Shown: positions 33,871-49,000 of the stretch, one piece after another
Numbering within the stretch: position 1 is the first letter of the stretch
Layout: each line of letters starts with the position of its first letter
Origin: Opisthocomus hoazin
Taxonomy: Eukaryota; Chordata; Aves; Opisthocomiformes; Opisthocomidae
Reading direction: 5' to 3'
Assembly: GCF_030867145.1 (NCBI RefSeq)
Contig: NC_134428.1
Span: 8,680,001-8,744,000 of the forward strand
DNA: 64,000 nt
Notes under the pieces: model-generated
What the model was told of the DNA's origin: nothing
What the model saw: only the letters and a program-made list of their open reading frames with translations
Databases searched by the model: none
Translations under genes and position numbers: made by a program

Positions 33871-36800
33871 TCCGCCCGCCTACAGAAAAACCCCGGGGAA
33901 AACCCACAAAATAGACATAGTTCAGGTGTTAGAGGGGTTTGGCCCCTGTTTTGGGGTCACCAATAGCAGGCTGCTGCCCGCTGTCCGTCTCGAGTACGTT
34001 CACCTCAGGCCTCCTGATGGCTCTGCGCCCATCATCTGAGGGAACCCAGGGACAAAGCGCGGCGTGGCCGTGGACCCCGACGGTTAAGCGCGCTCAGGTG
34101 CCTGGGTGGGAGGAGCTGGCTGTAGCCCCTACCGAGGCCTGTCCGCCGCACCGCCCTGGGAAAAGCCTGGCTGGGTTTTAGGGGGCCTCTGGACACAGCC
34201 CTTTGGGTCGGCGCTTCCTTCCAGCTGCGTGGGCTGGATCCACCGGCGCCGGCAGGACCTCCCACCCTCCTTCAAACCCAGCTATGCCTTCAAATACCTG
34301 TCTTTTGGGGCTGACAGCTCATTTCCCATTCCCGAGGCTACGTAGAACATTCCCCACAGAAAGCGCCGACAGGGAAAGGTCAATTTGCTCCTCAGCACCT
34401 CTCCCGCTCCGAGCCAGCGAGGGCTCCTGGCGCAGGGGCCTTTGGGCAAAACCCAGGCTTGGTGCCCTCCTGGGCAGCTGCGGAGCATTGGTTCCATCGG
34501 TTACGACGCGAGGAAGGGCTCCTGGCTGCATGAGGGTTTACAGTATTGGTCTCATGCGGTTGGCACACCCCAGCCCGGTGCCTGTCCGCTGCTCCTCACC
34601 TCCCTGGGGCTAGCGCCTGCCTTTGTGGGTGTTTTAAATGCCATGGGAAGGTAAATTTAACTCGCAGTGTGCACTTCTTTGAAATTACCTCTCCCTTTTT
34701 TAACTGGGCTGTAACCTCACGCCAGCTTCCTGAGACAAGATGCGCTGCAACGCAATGCGTGTGTGTACATAGAAATGTTATTTCCCCAAGCTGAAAAAAC
34801 AGTTAACAAGCTGTTTCATGGTTATATATCTGGAGAGGAAGAAACGATGGCAATCGTCTGGCATCCAACCTAGAAGAAATCCGTGCTGATTGAAAGACTC
34901 TTAGGACAGCGAGACAGAGTGCCTGATGACAGATCATGTTTTATGTTCAAGATGCTTGGCACGGAAGACAGGTCAGAAAGCAGTTTTAGAGCACTGGATT
35001 TCAGAAACAGTTTTTTGCCAGAGAGACCAGAAGGCTGGAAGGAACAATTAGAAAAGTTCGTTCTTTGAAAAGTTACTCGACATTTAAACTGGAGAAAAAT
35101 CCTCAGAGGACGGTCGCCCCCCTCCCTGGCACTTGTTACGGGAGATGAATGCAGTGGAGGGGCAGAGCAAAGCCCCAGACAGTTACGCTTTTTTAGTCCG
35201 TTTGAACCAAGCCACCTGCAGAGATCGCTAGGCCACCGTAAGCAATGCTTGCTGGCACCCGCGTGTCGGTTCAGCAGCCTTGTCTCCACCACTGCACTTC
35301 CCTGCAGCCACCGACTGACAGACGTGAACCACTCCCGAGCACGGCTTTTATTCCATTTTGCTCAAGGCAACCTCGCCAAAGGCAAGCCAGACACCCGGCC
35401 GGGGCGAGCCGTTGGCAAGCCCCTCCGCGCTACAACCGAATGGCCGCGCGTCATGCCTAGCCCTCCGGGTCCCAGGAGGACCTGGGTAAAAATATTGCAA
35501 TAATTTCTTCCTTTCGTTCATTTGGAAGACTGAGGGAAGATGGGAGGAAACTAGGTAAAACTAAATATATTGGGAATGGTTAGTGTTCTGTTTGTTCTCC
35601 CTGGAGCAAAAGGAATAGTCTGGCATCCTTGTGAGGTCTTGTCCAGTTCTATCTCCCCTGATCTTACAAAACGAGGGAGAAACATTTCTCGACATTGTTT
35701 TCTGGGCCACGATCGATAAAATCTCAGAACTTCTTAGGGCTTACAATATAAAAGGCTGGTTTACTGCTTTGCTATCTATATAGTGTTACTGAACAAAGAA
35801 AATGAGATGGAGAGTAGCAATTGCTAAATCTTTTAAATAGAAAAAGAGTAATCAAAGAAGATTTTGCTAATATATTTGAAAGAAGTTATATTGGATGTGT
35901 ATGAGAACAAAAATGCTGGGAAAGAAGATTACGGGACAATGACATTGCTTCAGGCACTTTTCTGGATACAGACGGATGCGCAGAGCTCTTGGATAACCGA
36001 GCTGCTTGTTCAGAGCCTGGAGCCTGCAAGCTGGAGTTTCAGAGGTCTAATGAAGAATCAAGGAGCTGATGTATATCAGTTTAAGTATTTCAGTACTTAA
36101 TTTAGCATGAGAATTCAGGGTAGGACGAAATACTGCGAAACGTTCCACATGAACAGGTGAAAAAACTGTTTTTTCAAAATGAAAAATCACGTCTGTCTGC
36201 CCGAGCTCTCCGAGCACTGCTCTGGCTCTGGGTCAAGCGGGACAGTGGCCGTGAAGGACCGCAATGGCTCATTCCGTAAGCAGAGGAGTGCATGTTGTAA
36301 AGTTCCTGTCGGTCTGACACCTACTGTACAAGTACAGAGACAGAGGCTGTGTTTTTAAATTTAGGGTGTCCTAATGACTTCCAGATACCTGAAAACACTT
36401 TATTCCCTGTTTCAAAACTGTCCACGCTTGGGGAAGAGGGTACGCGGGGCTCAGCGAGAGCTTTTAGAAAGGAAAGAGGCTGGAACACCAGAACGTTGTC
36501 TGAGAGACCAGAAGTACTGTTTGCACAGCTTTCAGGGTGGTTGGTGTGAGTACTTTTTATTTATTTTAAGCGGAGTGGAACCTGGCTTTGAATTTCTGTG
36601 ACTAACATTGAAGAATATTACAATATACCTCCTTAAGGAGCCTGTTTCTGAAATGAGATGTATTTTCATCCTACTACACTATTAGCAAAATATTTGTATT
36701 GTTCTAGAAAAATGTACAAAGAGAGGGTAGTTTAAGGGATTAAAGTTCATGTTTCAAGTATCTTCATTATACTTAAGCCAAGCAAAATTTGACTTTGTTT

Positions 36801-37054
36801 ATTAGAACAACTCTATCCAATAAAATCTACTAACGCGTCTGATGTCAAGTAAAAAGCGGTACAAAAACTACTCAAAAGATACAAATTTGTAGCACTGAGG
36901 AAGAGAGGGACCAAAACACGTCCTTTCTTGACCTAAATTTCATTTGAGATACACGAGATAGTTGCAACATCTAGAACACAGAACAAAAAGGGTAAATTCA
37001 CTAAAACCAGTGAAGTTTGATGAAAGCACTGACACTGTGTGTTTTCCACTGTAG
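33871..37054. other. Interval where TEKT5 5' exons would be expected; none found
   Basis: The N-terminal half of TEKT5 should be encoded between the NUBP1 promoter and the exon at 37055. I searched the plus strand for the tektin segments around FWKxEL and REKRxGIDLVHD and found neither. The frames present (for example 34883-35068, 35864-36100 and 36374-36601) do not match. No repeat or other gene was recognised. Confidence 0.5.
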
Positions 37055-37125
37055 GAGGTTGATGTATTCAAGGACTGTCAAGAAATATTGACAAAACTGG
37101 CACAGAAAATCAGTCAGCAGCTGGG
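37055..37125 (+). pseudogene. TEKT5: TEKT5 exon, EVDVFKDCQEIL segment
   Basis: Acceptor CCACTGTAG, then EVDVFKDCQEILTKLAQKIS and QQLG-part, donor GTAAGA; intact by itself. It matches the tektin segment after the REKRxGIDLVHD region. Confidence 0.85.
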
Positions 37126-39022
<1,897 letters not shown>

Positions 39023-39299
39023 TGATACAGAAAGAAGGGGCTTCTCTCTCTGTATCGCCCTGGCTTTCCACGGTGTGAAACCCTCTGTCACCCTCCATTA
39101 TTCCCTGCCTCCTGACAGCTGCCATTGCTGGAGGCCAGGCAGAAGCTGGTGGTCTGCAGCATGAGTGTGCAGTGAGCTGGGTTTCTCAGCAAGGACGACC
39201 GTTTACAGCTGTGCTGCAGCTGACTCCTTGACCTCAAACTCCTTTGGGCAGCTGCCTCCCCCTGGCTTTGATTTACACTGTTCTGTGGCCTTCGGGTTT

Positions 39300-39948
39300 C
39301 ACAGAATCACAGAATGGTAGGGGTTGGAAGGGACCTCTGTGGGTCACCCAGTCCAACCCCCTGCCAAAGCAGGGTCACCTACAGCAGGCTGCACAGGACC
39401 TTGTCCAGGTGGGTCTTGAATATCTCCAGAGAAGGAGACTCCACAACCTCCCTGGGCAGCCTGTGCCAGGGCTCCGTCACCCTCAGAGGGAAGAAGTTCT
39501 TCCTCATGTTCAGCTGGAACTTCCTGTGCCTCAGTTTGTGCCCATTGCCCCTTGTCCTGTCACTGGGCACCACTGGAAAGAGTTTGGCCCCGTCCTCCTG
39601 ACACCCACCCTGCAGATACTTACAGGCATTTCTAAGGTCCCCTCTCAGCCTTCTCTTCTCCAGGCTGAACAAGCCCAGCTCCCTCAGCCTTTCCTCGTAG
39701 GAGAGATGCTCCAGTCCCCTCCTCATCCTCGTAGCCCTCCGCTGGACTCTCTCCAGTAGCTCCTCATCTTTCTTGAAGTGGGGAGCCCAGAACTGGATGC
39801 AGTACTCCAAATGGGGCCTCACTAGGGCAGTGTAGAGGGGAAAGAGAACCTCCCTCGACCTGCTGGCCACACTCCTCCTAATGCATCCCAGGATGCCATT
39901 GGCCTTCTTGGCAACCAGGGCACACTGCTGGCTCATGGTCAACCTGTC
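39300..39948 (-). mobile_element. CR1 LINE, 5'-truncated 3' fragment
   Basis: Plus strand begins CACAGAATCACAGAATGGTA then GGGGTTGGAAGGGACCTCTG. The minus-strand frame keeps [75 protein letters not shown] and LDKVLCSLL with no stop over about 190 codons. It closely resembles the copy at 17455-18005, in the same orientation. It looks relatively young. Confidence 0.93.
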
Positions 39949-42118
39949 AAAACCACATCCAGTCAAATCAAAATTCAGTGAAGGTGTGCCATTGAGTGCA
40001 GTGTGGCAAACAGCAGGCAGGTGTATGCTGAGGACTGTATATATTTTCTGTAAAAATAGCTTGGGTTATTTCTAAAGTAGGTCATCCAGCTATACAGAGA
40101 TGTGTGTTAAACAGGATGATCAACAAGATTTGGCTTTAGCTTTACAGGCTGAACTAAAATTACTAAACTAAAACATCCCAGCTGTATACGGTTTTAAAAC
40201 TATTTGTTAGCAGTGGCCTCATCAAGCCCTGCATCCAATCCCAAAGCAATAGCAGAAGCAAAGCAGCTCGCAATAGAGGGCAGTGTTTTTGTACTAATAA
40301 CTTGTTAGTTCCCTTATCGCTCTAACATAACAGTATTTGAATGGTGGAGGTACTCAACAATCTCAAATAAGAACAACTCTATCTAGTTGGAAGGAGAAAA
40401 AACAAATAAAAATCAGTATGATTTGTTTATTTATGGTCTACTTTTCATTAAAAGATCACCTCATTCACTACTGAAACGAGGGCATATCCGAAGGAAACTT
40501 GGCAGGCGTTCTGCTGACTCTAGTAACACTACCTACTTTTAGGATTAGCAACGAGTAAAATCATTCTTGTCAGCTCTGGTAAAATGCAGATTCATGTGGA
40601 TAACTTTTACAGCCCTTTTCCTTTCTCACCAACCATTATCCAAAGAAATGCAATTTTTCATTAACATTTTCTGAGACCATTTGGCAGACCAAGACATACC
40701 TGCAGCACTTGAGAAATGAGCAGGTGGTTTCTGCCTCGACAGAGCCAGCCGGATAAATTGCAGTCTGAAAAAGGAATGTTAAAGAACAGATTAAGTGCTA
40801 AGTATTTCAGACAGTGAAGATGGAAACCAACTTGGAAATTTAATTTTCTGATGAGAATATGAACGTAATGATCAGACCATAGATAGAAGGAAAAAAACCA
40901 AACCCAAATACCCTGGAGAGAGTGCACGGAGATTGTCTGGATCAGTAGCTGTAAGTAACGTCAGCTCAGGTTTAGTACACCGATTTATGCACTTTACTAT
41001 GGTATCGTGTCAGTTACCTGAAACTGCCTAAATAAATGGCTGGCACTAAGGAATTCCAAATCATTTAGGAAGATCAGTACTTCAGCTTGGAGAGAGGAAT
41101 ACCCTACGAAAAACGGAAAAAAAAGGGCCCTGAGAAAACAAGCACTGACAAACCCAGCTTTTTCTTTTTTCATCCCTTAATATTTATTCTTAGTGCTCAA
41201 TTAAAATCTAAAGTAAATATAAAACTCAATAAATAGCAACCTGTCCCTGCAGAGTTTAACATACAGGCGTAATCCTTAGGAGGGAGTTTTGTGTGGAGAA
41301 GGAAATCTAAATGCAGGAAGAAGTTTGTCTCAGTGTTTCAGTTCGGAAAGTAAAATACCTGTACCTTTTCATGAAATGAGCTAACTATTTCTGGGTGAAG
41401 GGAGAAGGGACCTAGCAGGCTAAGCAATGCAGTAAAGAAGGTGCTGAATTTTAATCCAAAGAGAGCAGCTTATGCTGCACCAGTTTTCAAGCCAGGGGCT
41501 CAGGCTGCTAGTTTAGGGCCCTGCAGATTCTTGGTTTAGGAAAGATTTTAATCTGGGATTTACATTCATAATCATGTTAAGAATGATAATGAAAGCCATC
41601 TGTTGAGCTTGGACAAAAAAAAAGTTTCTTTACATACAGAACACTGCATCAGGAACATTAAAGTGTGGCATTTTTCGGTGCAGGAGCCCTATATTCCGTC
41701 TTTCTCTGTATATTCATAGGCTTTCCCATAGCGGAGCCATTTCTTGTCTCATAGCTATTACTAAATTTAACTGTAGTAGCCCTATAAGTTAAAGCAGAGG
41801 TGTTCATTTTAATACATGGAGAAGTCAGGGGATAGAGGTATTTATTCAAATGTCACTGAAGTCCAGTGTCGGGGGCTGGGAGAGAATTCCAGTTCTCCTT
41901 ACTCCTAGGTCAGCACCTTATCCATTTCCCCGCTATCATTCCTTCTGACGATGAAGGCTATCGGGATGTCAGAGCCATGTGCTTTATCGTGTAGGTCATA
42001 CATATCTCACAAGGCAGGGCTGCTCCGATATCAGGCCAGAGTTGCCCAAACAGCTCTGTAAAAACGCCTCTCCTTTGGTTTCTTGCTCATTCTCACTAAA
42101 CCTGGGTGGGGTTGGACT

Positions 42119-42152
42119 CAGAGAACGTGAGGCTGGGCTCTCACGTTCTCTG
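42119..42152. repeat. Perfect 13-bp inverted repeat, 8-base loop
   Basis: CAGAGAACGTGAG (42119-42131), loop GCTGGGCT, then CTCACGTTCTCTG (42140-42152). The arms are exact reverse complements. It lies in a TEKT5 intron and shows no T-run or other terminator-like feature. Confidence 0.85.
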
Positions 42153-42812
42153 GTGGTTGGTGACATGTAACTCAGTTTCCCCAGGATAAAGGTTTGGGTT
42201 CACAAAAGCAGATGCTGTTTGAATCAAATTTGATGGCATGCAACGTACAGGAGATCATGCTAGATAACCTAATAATCCACAAAGGCCACGAGCACTCTGA
42301 ACCTTGACAGAGAGAAATGTGTCAAATCTCAGCTTGTGTTAACTCAGCAGGTATGAACTCAGACCATCGCCTTACCTGTCAAAGACAGGAAGAAGCTCTG
42401 TTGCTGACATTCATGCCTGACCCTGAGAAGCTACTTTGCAGCATCAACAAACAAACAATATGCAAGAAAATGTCATTCTTTATACAGCAAAGCATAAAAC
42501 TACTTACTCTGGAGTTGATGCCAGGGCCACCAAGACCTTTAGTTAGCAGCTACAATACCCAAGCATACTATAGAAGTTCTGCTGAAGAAGCAAGTCTCCA
42601 AAATCTTCACCTGGTGTTGTCCAATCTTTGGTTTATAGAGGAAAAAAGGAAGAAGAAGTGGGTATGAAACCAATAGAATCGCCTGATGTATGTGATTGCA
42701 CAGTTTGCACAGGTCAATGTGAAAACAATCTCAGTGTAATTATCACTGAACAAAAAACAGCTCACCTAAGCTTTTATCTTTTGTTTTCCTCTTATGTTAA
42801 ATTTCTTACTAG

Positions 42813-43035
42813 TGTTTCAGTTCCTGCAACGTGGGCTAAGTTCAGTGAAGACAATATCAGGTGCTCTCAACACGCAAGGGCCAACTCTTTCAAGCTCCAC
42901 AAGGATGCAGAGGTCAGACTGGAGAGCACATTGGAGGAGATGTGGAATCGTTTCATCAGCACCAACTTGGCCTTTAATAACTGCATTGCTGAAGTAGCTG
43001 ATGCAAAGAACAAACTCCAAGCACAGCTGGCCAAG
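42813..43035 (+). pseudogene. TEKT5: TEKT5 exon, VSVPATWAKFSEDNI to LQAQLAK
   Basis: Starts with the last base of a Thr codon, then VSVPATWAKFSEDNIRCSQH through coiled-coil sequence including LESTLEEMWNRFISTNLAFN and ending AKNKLQAQLAK; donor GTAAGA. Open in the family frame. After the upstream frameshift the spliced reading frame would instead enter as CFSSCNVG and stop at TAA 42837-42839. Confidence 0.88.
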
Positions 43036-46000
43036 GTAAGATTCACCGAGAGGTGGCAGCTGCCTGTTATCTTCGTTGTACCTGAGAGGCAGAGAAATCG
43101 CCTCCAGTGTTTGTGTCCTTCTTGAGTAAGCACCTCCTCGAAGGATATATGCGCCTTACCTGTCCTCAGGTGGGGCGTCTGCTTCACACACGGCCTGAGA
43201 CGAGCGCACGCAGAGACAGGCAGACTGACAAGGTTTTACATGGAACCAGGCAACATCTGTCCATAATCACACACTGATGATCTTCATTCGCAGCTGGCCT
43301 GTTTAAAGTGGGGAAAGATCTCTTAGATGGTATTTTTTTTCTATTTCAGTTATTGATGATATTCCTTTCCCGTTCCCTGATACCAAAATAGTACAGGAAT
43401 TACTTTTTTTTAAAAGCGTGAACTAACTTTGGAAAGTGTGCAAATAAAAAGGCCCACAAACAGCCACACATTTAAAGTCTTCTCCTTCCTCTAAAACAGA
43501 TAGGTTTTTGCACTTTCATTTTGCAGCAGCAAGGGAAGAGCCCTGAATTATCTAAAATTTAGAAGTATTTACATATGGAATGTCATTGGTCTACCTTTGA
43601 CACCTAAGTTCCAAGTTTTGCTTCCCTTTTGATAAATACATTTCCATATCTTTAACCCGAATTCTGGCCTGGTTGTGGTCAGAAACAGCCTGATATTTTG
43701 GAGTGGGTCAGACTGAACTTTTCAAACATTTGTTCTGCCTTTTGCTTCACGTTATAGAGAGCAGAAATGGCACAGGAAGAGACAGACCTCTATTAATCTC
43801 TATCAGTATTACCTTTTCAGCAAGTTTTCACTGAAATAAGTGATGTGTTGTATTAGTTGAAATTTAAACCATATATTCTGAAGTTTAACAAGAGCCTTTG
43901 TAGTGGCAGATAAAACCTTGTTAAGCTAGCAAGACTCGCTGCGTTACTTTCATGTGACTTCGGTAAGTTCCTCCATTAGGACTCTGTTATGGAGGAGCCT
44001 CACCTTCACGCATTTGTTTCAATGCACACTGGGAAACAATAGAGTTTTCCTGCCATTCTGTTTGCCCTAAGTAGTTGAAGACGTGTGCGGTTTATTTTTA
44101 GGGGCTCTTAGGAAAGTGCAAACTAACCAGCTAAATATGTATTAGCTCACAGCACATAGATTAATGTGTTTGTTTTCCCCCTGACTATAAAGCATGAAAG
44201 ATGCTGAATGTGGTTTTTGGTGTGTTTTAGATTGTATATGATCTAGCCAGCTACAGCACTTTATCCCTGAATCAGCCATCCATCGAGGTTTCTCATGGAT
44301 TTAACTCTATGAACAGTGGCTTCACATTTTCCATTGACCTTTTCTAGTGCTTTTAAGTGCCCCTTTTATAAGGGAACTGGCAGCACAGGGTGCACAGACG
44401 GAGTCACAAAGTGAGATATCAACATACGAGCAGGGATTTTGTCACCAAGTCCAGCTGACAGTGTGACATAACTGCTGACAACTGGTATACAATGGAAAAA
44501 ACAATATTTACGTCCCTAGACTATTACACCATTAAACAGCAGTAATAAGCTATCTGGAGAAACTTGAGTGATCATATTTGTATAAAGAACAATTAGTTTG
44601 TGTGGTACACATGGATAAAAAAGTATCAAATAAGATTGCACTCTGTGAACTAACGCTGCTGTTACTGCTGAGTTACTAGTTAGCACAAACATAGCAGAGA
44701 TACTTTAGTCCTCACACACTCTGTAGTAATCTAGTTACACAGGAATAACAAAATGCTAGAGGAGAAGAAAGCCACGGGTGCTGGCGAGGAGTAATTCAGG
44801 CTGGTCAGTATTGCCAAAGGAAAGGAAAATGAAATAGTTTTCCTGAGCAAAACCATTGGTGGTAAGATGCAGGTGAAGCTATACGGCAGAAGCCATGTTA
44901 ACTCTGTTGCTCATGACCATACCTCGCACAAGACGAAGGAGAAGGCAAGCAAGGACAGAAGTGAGGAACGGGTGAGTGCTCATTTAACAGGTGTCTGTAT
45001 GGAAGCATAACAGAGCACCCTTTCTTCTTTCTGTGGGCTTGCAGTATATTCTGTAATAACAGAAGAAAAAAGTATTGCTAGGATATGCTTTAGTAGGACC
45101 GCTAATGGCTGTCTCTCCAATTCTGCCACGCGTCTGTTCTTCTTTTAGGATGGGATTATAGTCAAATGCAGCTACTATAATTCCTGTTCCCTTCACATCT
45201 AATAGCAATTAGACATTGCGTGCCACAAGTGCAGTTTTTTTGTGTTTAAAAAAATCCATCAATCTTTCAAAGGCTGTTTTTGCACTGACGTCTCAAGCAA
45301 TGAATGCCACTTTCAGAGACATCCTTCTTTCTGCCAAATTACTTTCCTAGCTAAGCAGACTAGCTCCATAAAATGAGAGGAAAATAAGCACAGAAAAAAT
45401 TTGCTATCTTGGAACCAGGAAAAGTTATTAGTTTAATGAGGTTTGGAGCCCATTTTGGAATGAAAAATATTTTTCCGATTTGTGAAACAGCAAAATCTCT
45501 TCCAGACAAAAAAAACCCCAACACAAACCTACAGGGAACCTCCTGCAAAAATCAGTACCTTGAAAAAGGAAAGAAACAAAAACTTCATAAAAGAGTAAGT
45601 GATCTAAAAATGATCCCACGTTGAAATGGCATGCTTTCTTCTGTTTGCATCACTTGCACAGAAAAGACCATCTGGTTAAAATCACAAATCTAATGCCTCA
45701 GCTTGTGGTCCACTGCATGCTCTTTAGAATCATAGAGCACCAGGTGGAACAGTTTGTCTTACATTGTAGACTTCATCTGTTGGCCCTGGCAAAATTTAGC
45801 TTTCCTTTGGAACTAAGCTTTTTGTAAAAACTCATCCAATTCGATTTAAACTCTGGGGTCAGTACGCTGTTCCAGTGCCTGCCACTGATATTGCGGTGGT
45901 GATTATGCTGTGTGCTATGGTTAGCCTTTGCCATATGAGTACTTAAAATGTTTCTCCTGGCCTGACTTTTTTTCATATTTCGTTTATATTGCCTATATGT

Positions 46001-49000
46001 ATAATGGCTTTATGGCACATGTTTAAAGTCCTGACTTTCTGTGCAAGAACGCCATTGCTTCAAACTTGTTTAGGGAAATTCACTACCCGAAGGAACACAG
46101 GCATCGCTCTGCAAGCAGCTGCTGGAGCATTCTTGCACTGCTGCACTCAAATGGTCAATGGCCTTTCTCTGCCTGCCTTTCTTTCCCTTGCCTGATGACA
46201 CTACTGTATCACACGTGAGATTATGTGAGCAGAGTGCTATTCATTTATCGCTTGGAAAACAAGAAGCAGGAATGAAAAATACGGGAATGAACAAGATTTA
46301 ATTTGTTCTGAATTTATCCAGGCAAGCTAAGGATTCCACATGCCACTTGCTATCCCAGTTACTTCTGAAGAGCTAGGATTTCCCCCTCAGTAGGCATTTG
46401 TGCATATTGTGTCCCACACCTTCTCTTCCGGGTTCTGCTGCCTGCAGCAGCCTCTCACAGGACTGCTGTCAGGAGGAGGTTGCTGGGTCGATAGTCTAGT
46501 TCAACAGAAGTTGACAACAGTGATGTTATCAAAGGCTCTGTACGAACAATCTACCGCAGTCCTTCCAGCGCTTCCTTCTCCTCCTAAGCACCACCAAATT
46601 TGTGTTTCTCATATAAATGAAATGTAAAGAAAAACAGTGATCCGTTATTATTCTGTTTAGTTTTATTCTAGGATATTGTCTTCCTTGATGTCTAGACAAG
46701 TGTGTCCCATATGCCAAAAGATACACAGAATGTACTTGCGTGATGAAGATACCCTGTTTTTACTTCTATCAAGCACTATGCCAGAAGTTTTGCCAAAACC
46801 TTCTCCATCAATGACATAATGTCTCCATTTCAGGTTACAAAGTGTACAAGTCTCAGAGGAATAACTGCACAGCAGTCCATCTGGTTTTATAAGCATTTTG
46901 TCTGCTTCTAGTACTCCTGGTGGACTTGTACCGCAGTTTATAACATGTTCCTGCACCGTTTACCTTGAGTTACTGAAACACAATTGAATAATAGACTCCA
47001 AGAATTTTCCTGTTGTAGCTGACTGAGGTTCTGTCACAGAATTTAACCTAGGTTCACAGTATAGAGTGTTCACACATCTTATTTAGAAGCCCATAAACAA
47101 AATACAGTCTTCAGAAAAAGACTTCAGCTAGTTTGCCTTAACAATACACACTGTCCAGTCCAGGTAAGCCAAGAGATGCACCTAAGAACTCTTCCTGGTA
47201 GGCATTTGAAAAACAGATTTTTGCTCCTTAAATAACAATTAGCATTTAGTTAGAAGGATGGTTTAGCACCTTACAGATGTCTTGTCTTGGGGCAGATCAG
47301 ATGTATTTTTACCCTTTATTCTACTTGGAGTTTGGTCTGAATCCCAACACTGAATAGGCTCCAAATTTAGATCAAGTAACCAAGTCAGCACAGGGGAAGT
47401 CTCCAAAGAGCACTGGCTGTCAGTGATTCCCACCTGCTCTTCTCCGTTCTCAGTCCAGCTGCTGTCTGCCCTCACTGTTACTTCACCGAAGTATTCTGGA
47501 AACTGTCTGAGTTCTCATCACTTCAGATTTTCATTGTCTGCTACTTGGCTTTTCCTGCCTGCCTCTTCTGGGGAAGCTGGCTGGTGAGGCTGACAATCCC
47601 AGTCCATCAAAAGTCTGGGAAGAGATTTGCATGGGGGAACAGTGAAAAAGGATTAAATTGCTTTTTTATAATTTTGAACAGGAAACTATCAAATGCAGAA
47701 GGGAAACGCTGTCCTTAAAAACCTGTTTTATGCGTGTCCCTGTCCTGTTCATTGTAGAGCTTCTATGTAAAATTATTCCCTGCCCACTTTTTCTTGATTT
47801 TCTTCTAGAGGACTAAGACAATTTGCCATCTTTACAGTGGCAATCAAACTGAGTACGTGGGAGCAGGGTGTGGTGTAAAGTATTTCCTGCTGCAAGCCCA
47901 AATCCCAGAAGTCATCACAGCTGCAACAATGATTAAAGGACTGGAAAGCAAGCAACTGATAGAATAAGTTCCTCAACTTTCTCTTTAGCGGGCTGAAAAA
48001 GGTGATGTTAGTAGCACTAGATAACACTGCTTTATTTACTTTATCCAAATAACGGTTGGGGTAGGAGCAGAGAACTTGCTAAACCCACAAGTATCTACAC
48101 AGAATAAAAAAGAGCCATACTAGAAGACTTTTTGCTTGAGCAGACACAAGTTAGGCAAATCTGGAAAACATAGGCACTTATTTTTCAAAGCAAAGGAGTT
48201 AATCACTGCAACAGCTTACCATAGACAGATGGCTTCATTAGCAGCAGGAACTCAAAATCAAGATCGCTGTTCCCCCTGAAAGCTCTGATCTCTCTACAGG
48301 CGCTGGCTTACAAAGAGGAGTTTGTACAGGACAGACCAGCGACGCGGAGGCAGTGCAGGTGCAGTGCATCACTAAGACTTCTTTCTGACCCCAAAGCTGA
48401 AAATGTCCCACTTCCATTTCTGTCCCAACTGCACAAGTCTGTGATCAATTTATCTTACTTGATTCTGGGATTAATCTTGGTCATAACAATGTGAGGTTCA
48501 TTCAAAATTTGGATAGCAGAACCCTGGAAATATGAGGTGCTGGAGGCAGAAGCCCAGGGGCCCTAGCGAGGTATCTGGCAAGGGTCAGGTCACAAACCAA
48601 AGAAGGTAGTACAGCTCTGCTGTGTTTCATCATCACTGGGCTCACAGAGCGCATGATTGGGGATGCAAATATTGTCCAAGAGTAATTGCAACATATGGCT
48701 CTGGTCAGGCTCAGAGCTGCTCTAGGATCAGACTTTTAGGCTGGTGGACAGAAAACATAGTGCGTGCAATTCAGTGTAGAAGAGGGTGATATGCCGTCTT
48801 CAGTGTGCCTCAAGAAACACTCAGTTTACGCCAAGAAACGTTACAGGAAATGTATTTCACAGCTGGTGTAAAATTACACAAACCTTTAGGAAAAGAAGCA
48901 AAACCTTTAATCATGGTGCCAGCCTCTCGTTAATATGTTTGCGTCTCTTGTCCATAAAGTTAATATTAACGTAAAGAGTTACCTTGGCTTCAGTCTCCTG

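Noticed and set aside
36374-36601. Plus-strand frame considered as a decayed TEKT5 N-terminal exon
   Set aside because: LLERKEAG and RCLRDQK resemble tektin words only superficially; the GIDLVHD core is absent.
45725-45900. Possible CR1 tail (AGAATCATAGAGCACC) on minus
   Set aside because: Only the first bases match and the following sequence does not continue as CR1.
46750-46935. Minus-strand cysteine-containing frame with LIKPDGLLCSYSSETC
   Set aside because: Looks protein-like, but the acceptor side has an in-frame stop or a poor tract and the donor GTATCT is weak. Not enough to call an exon.
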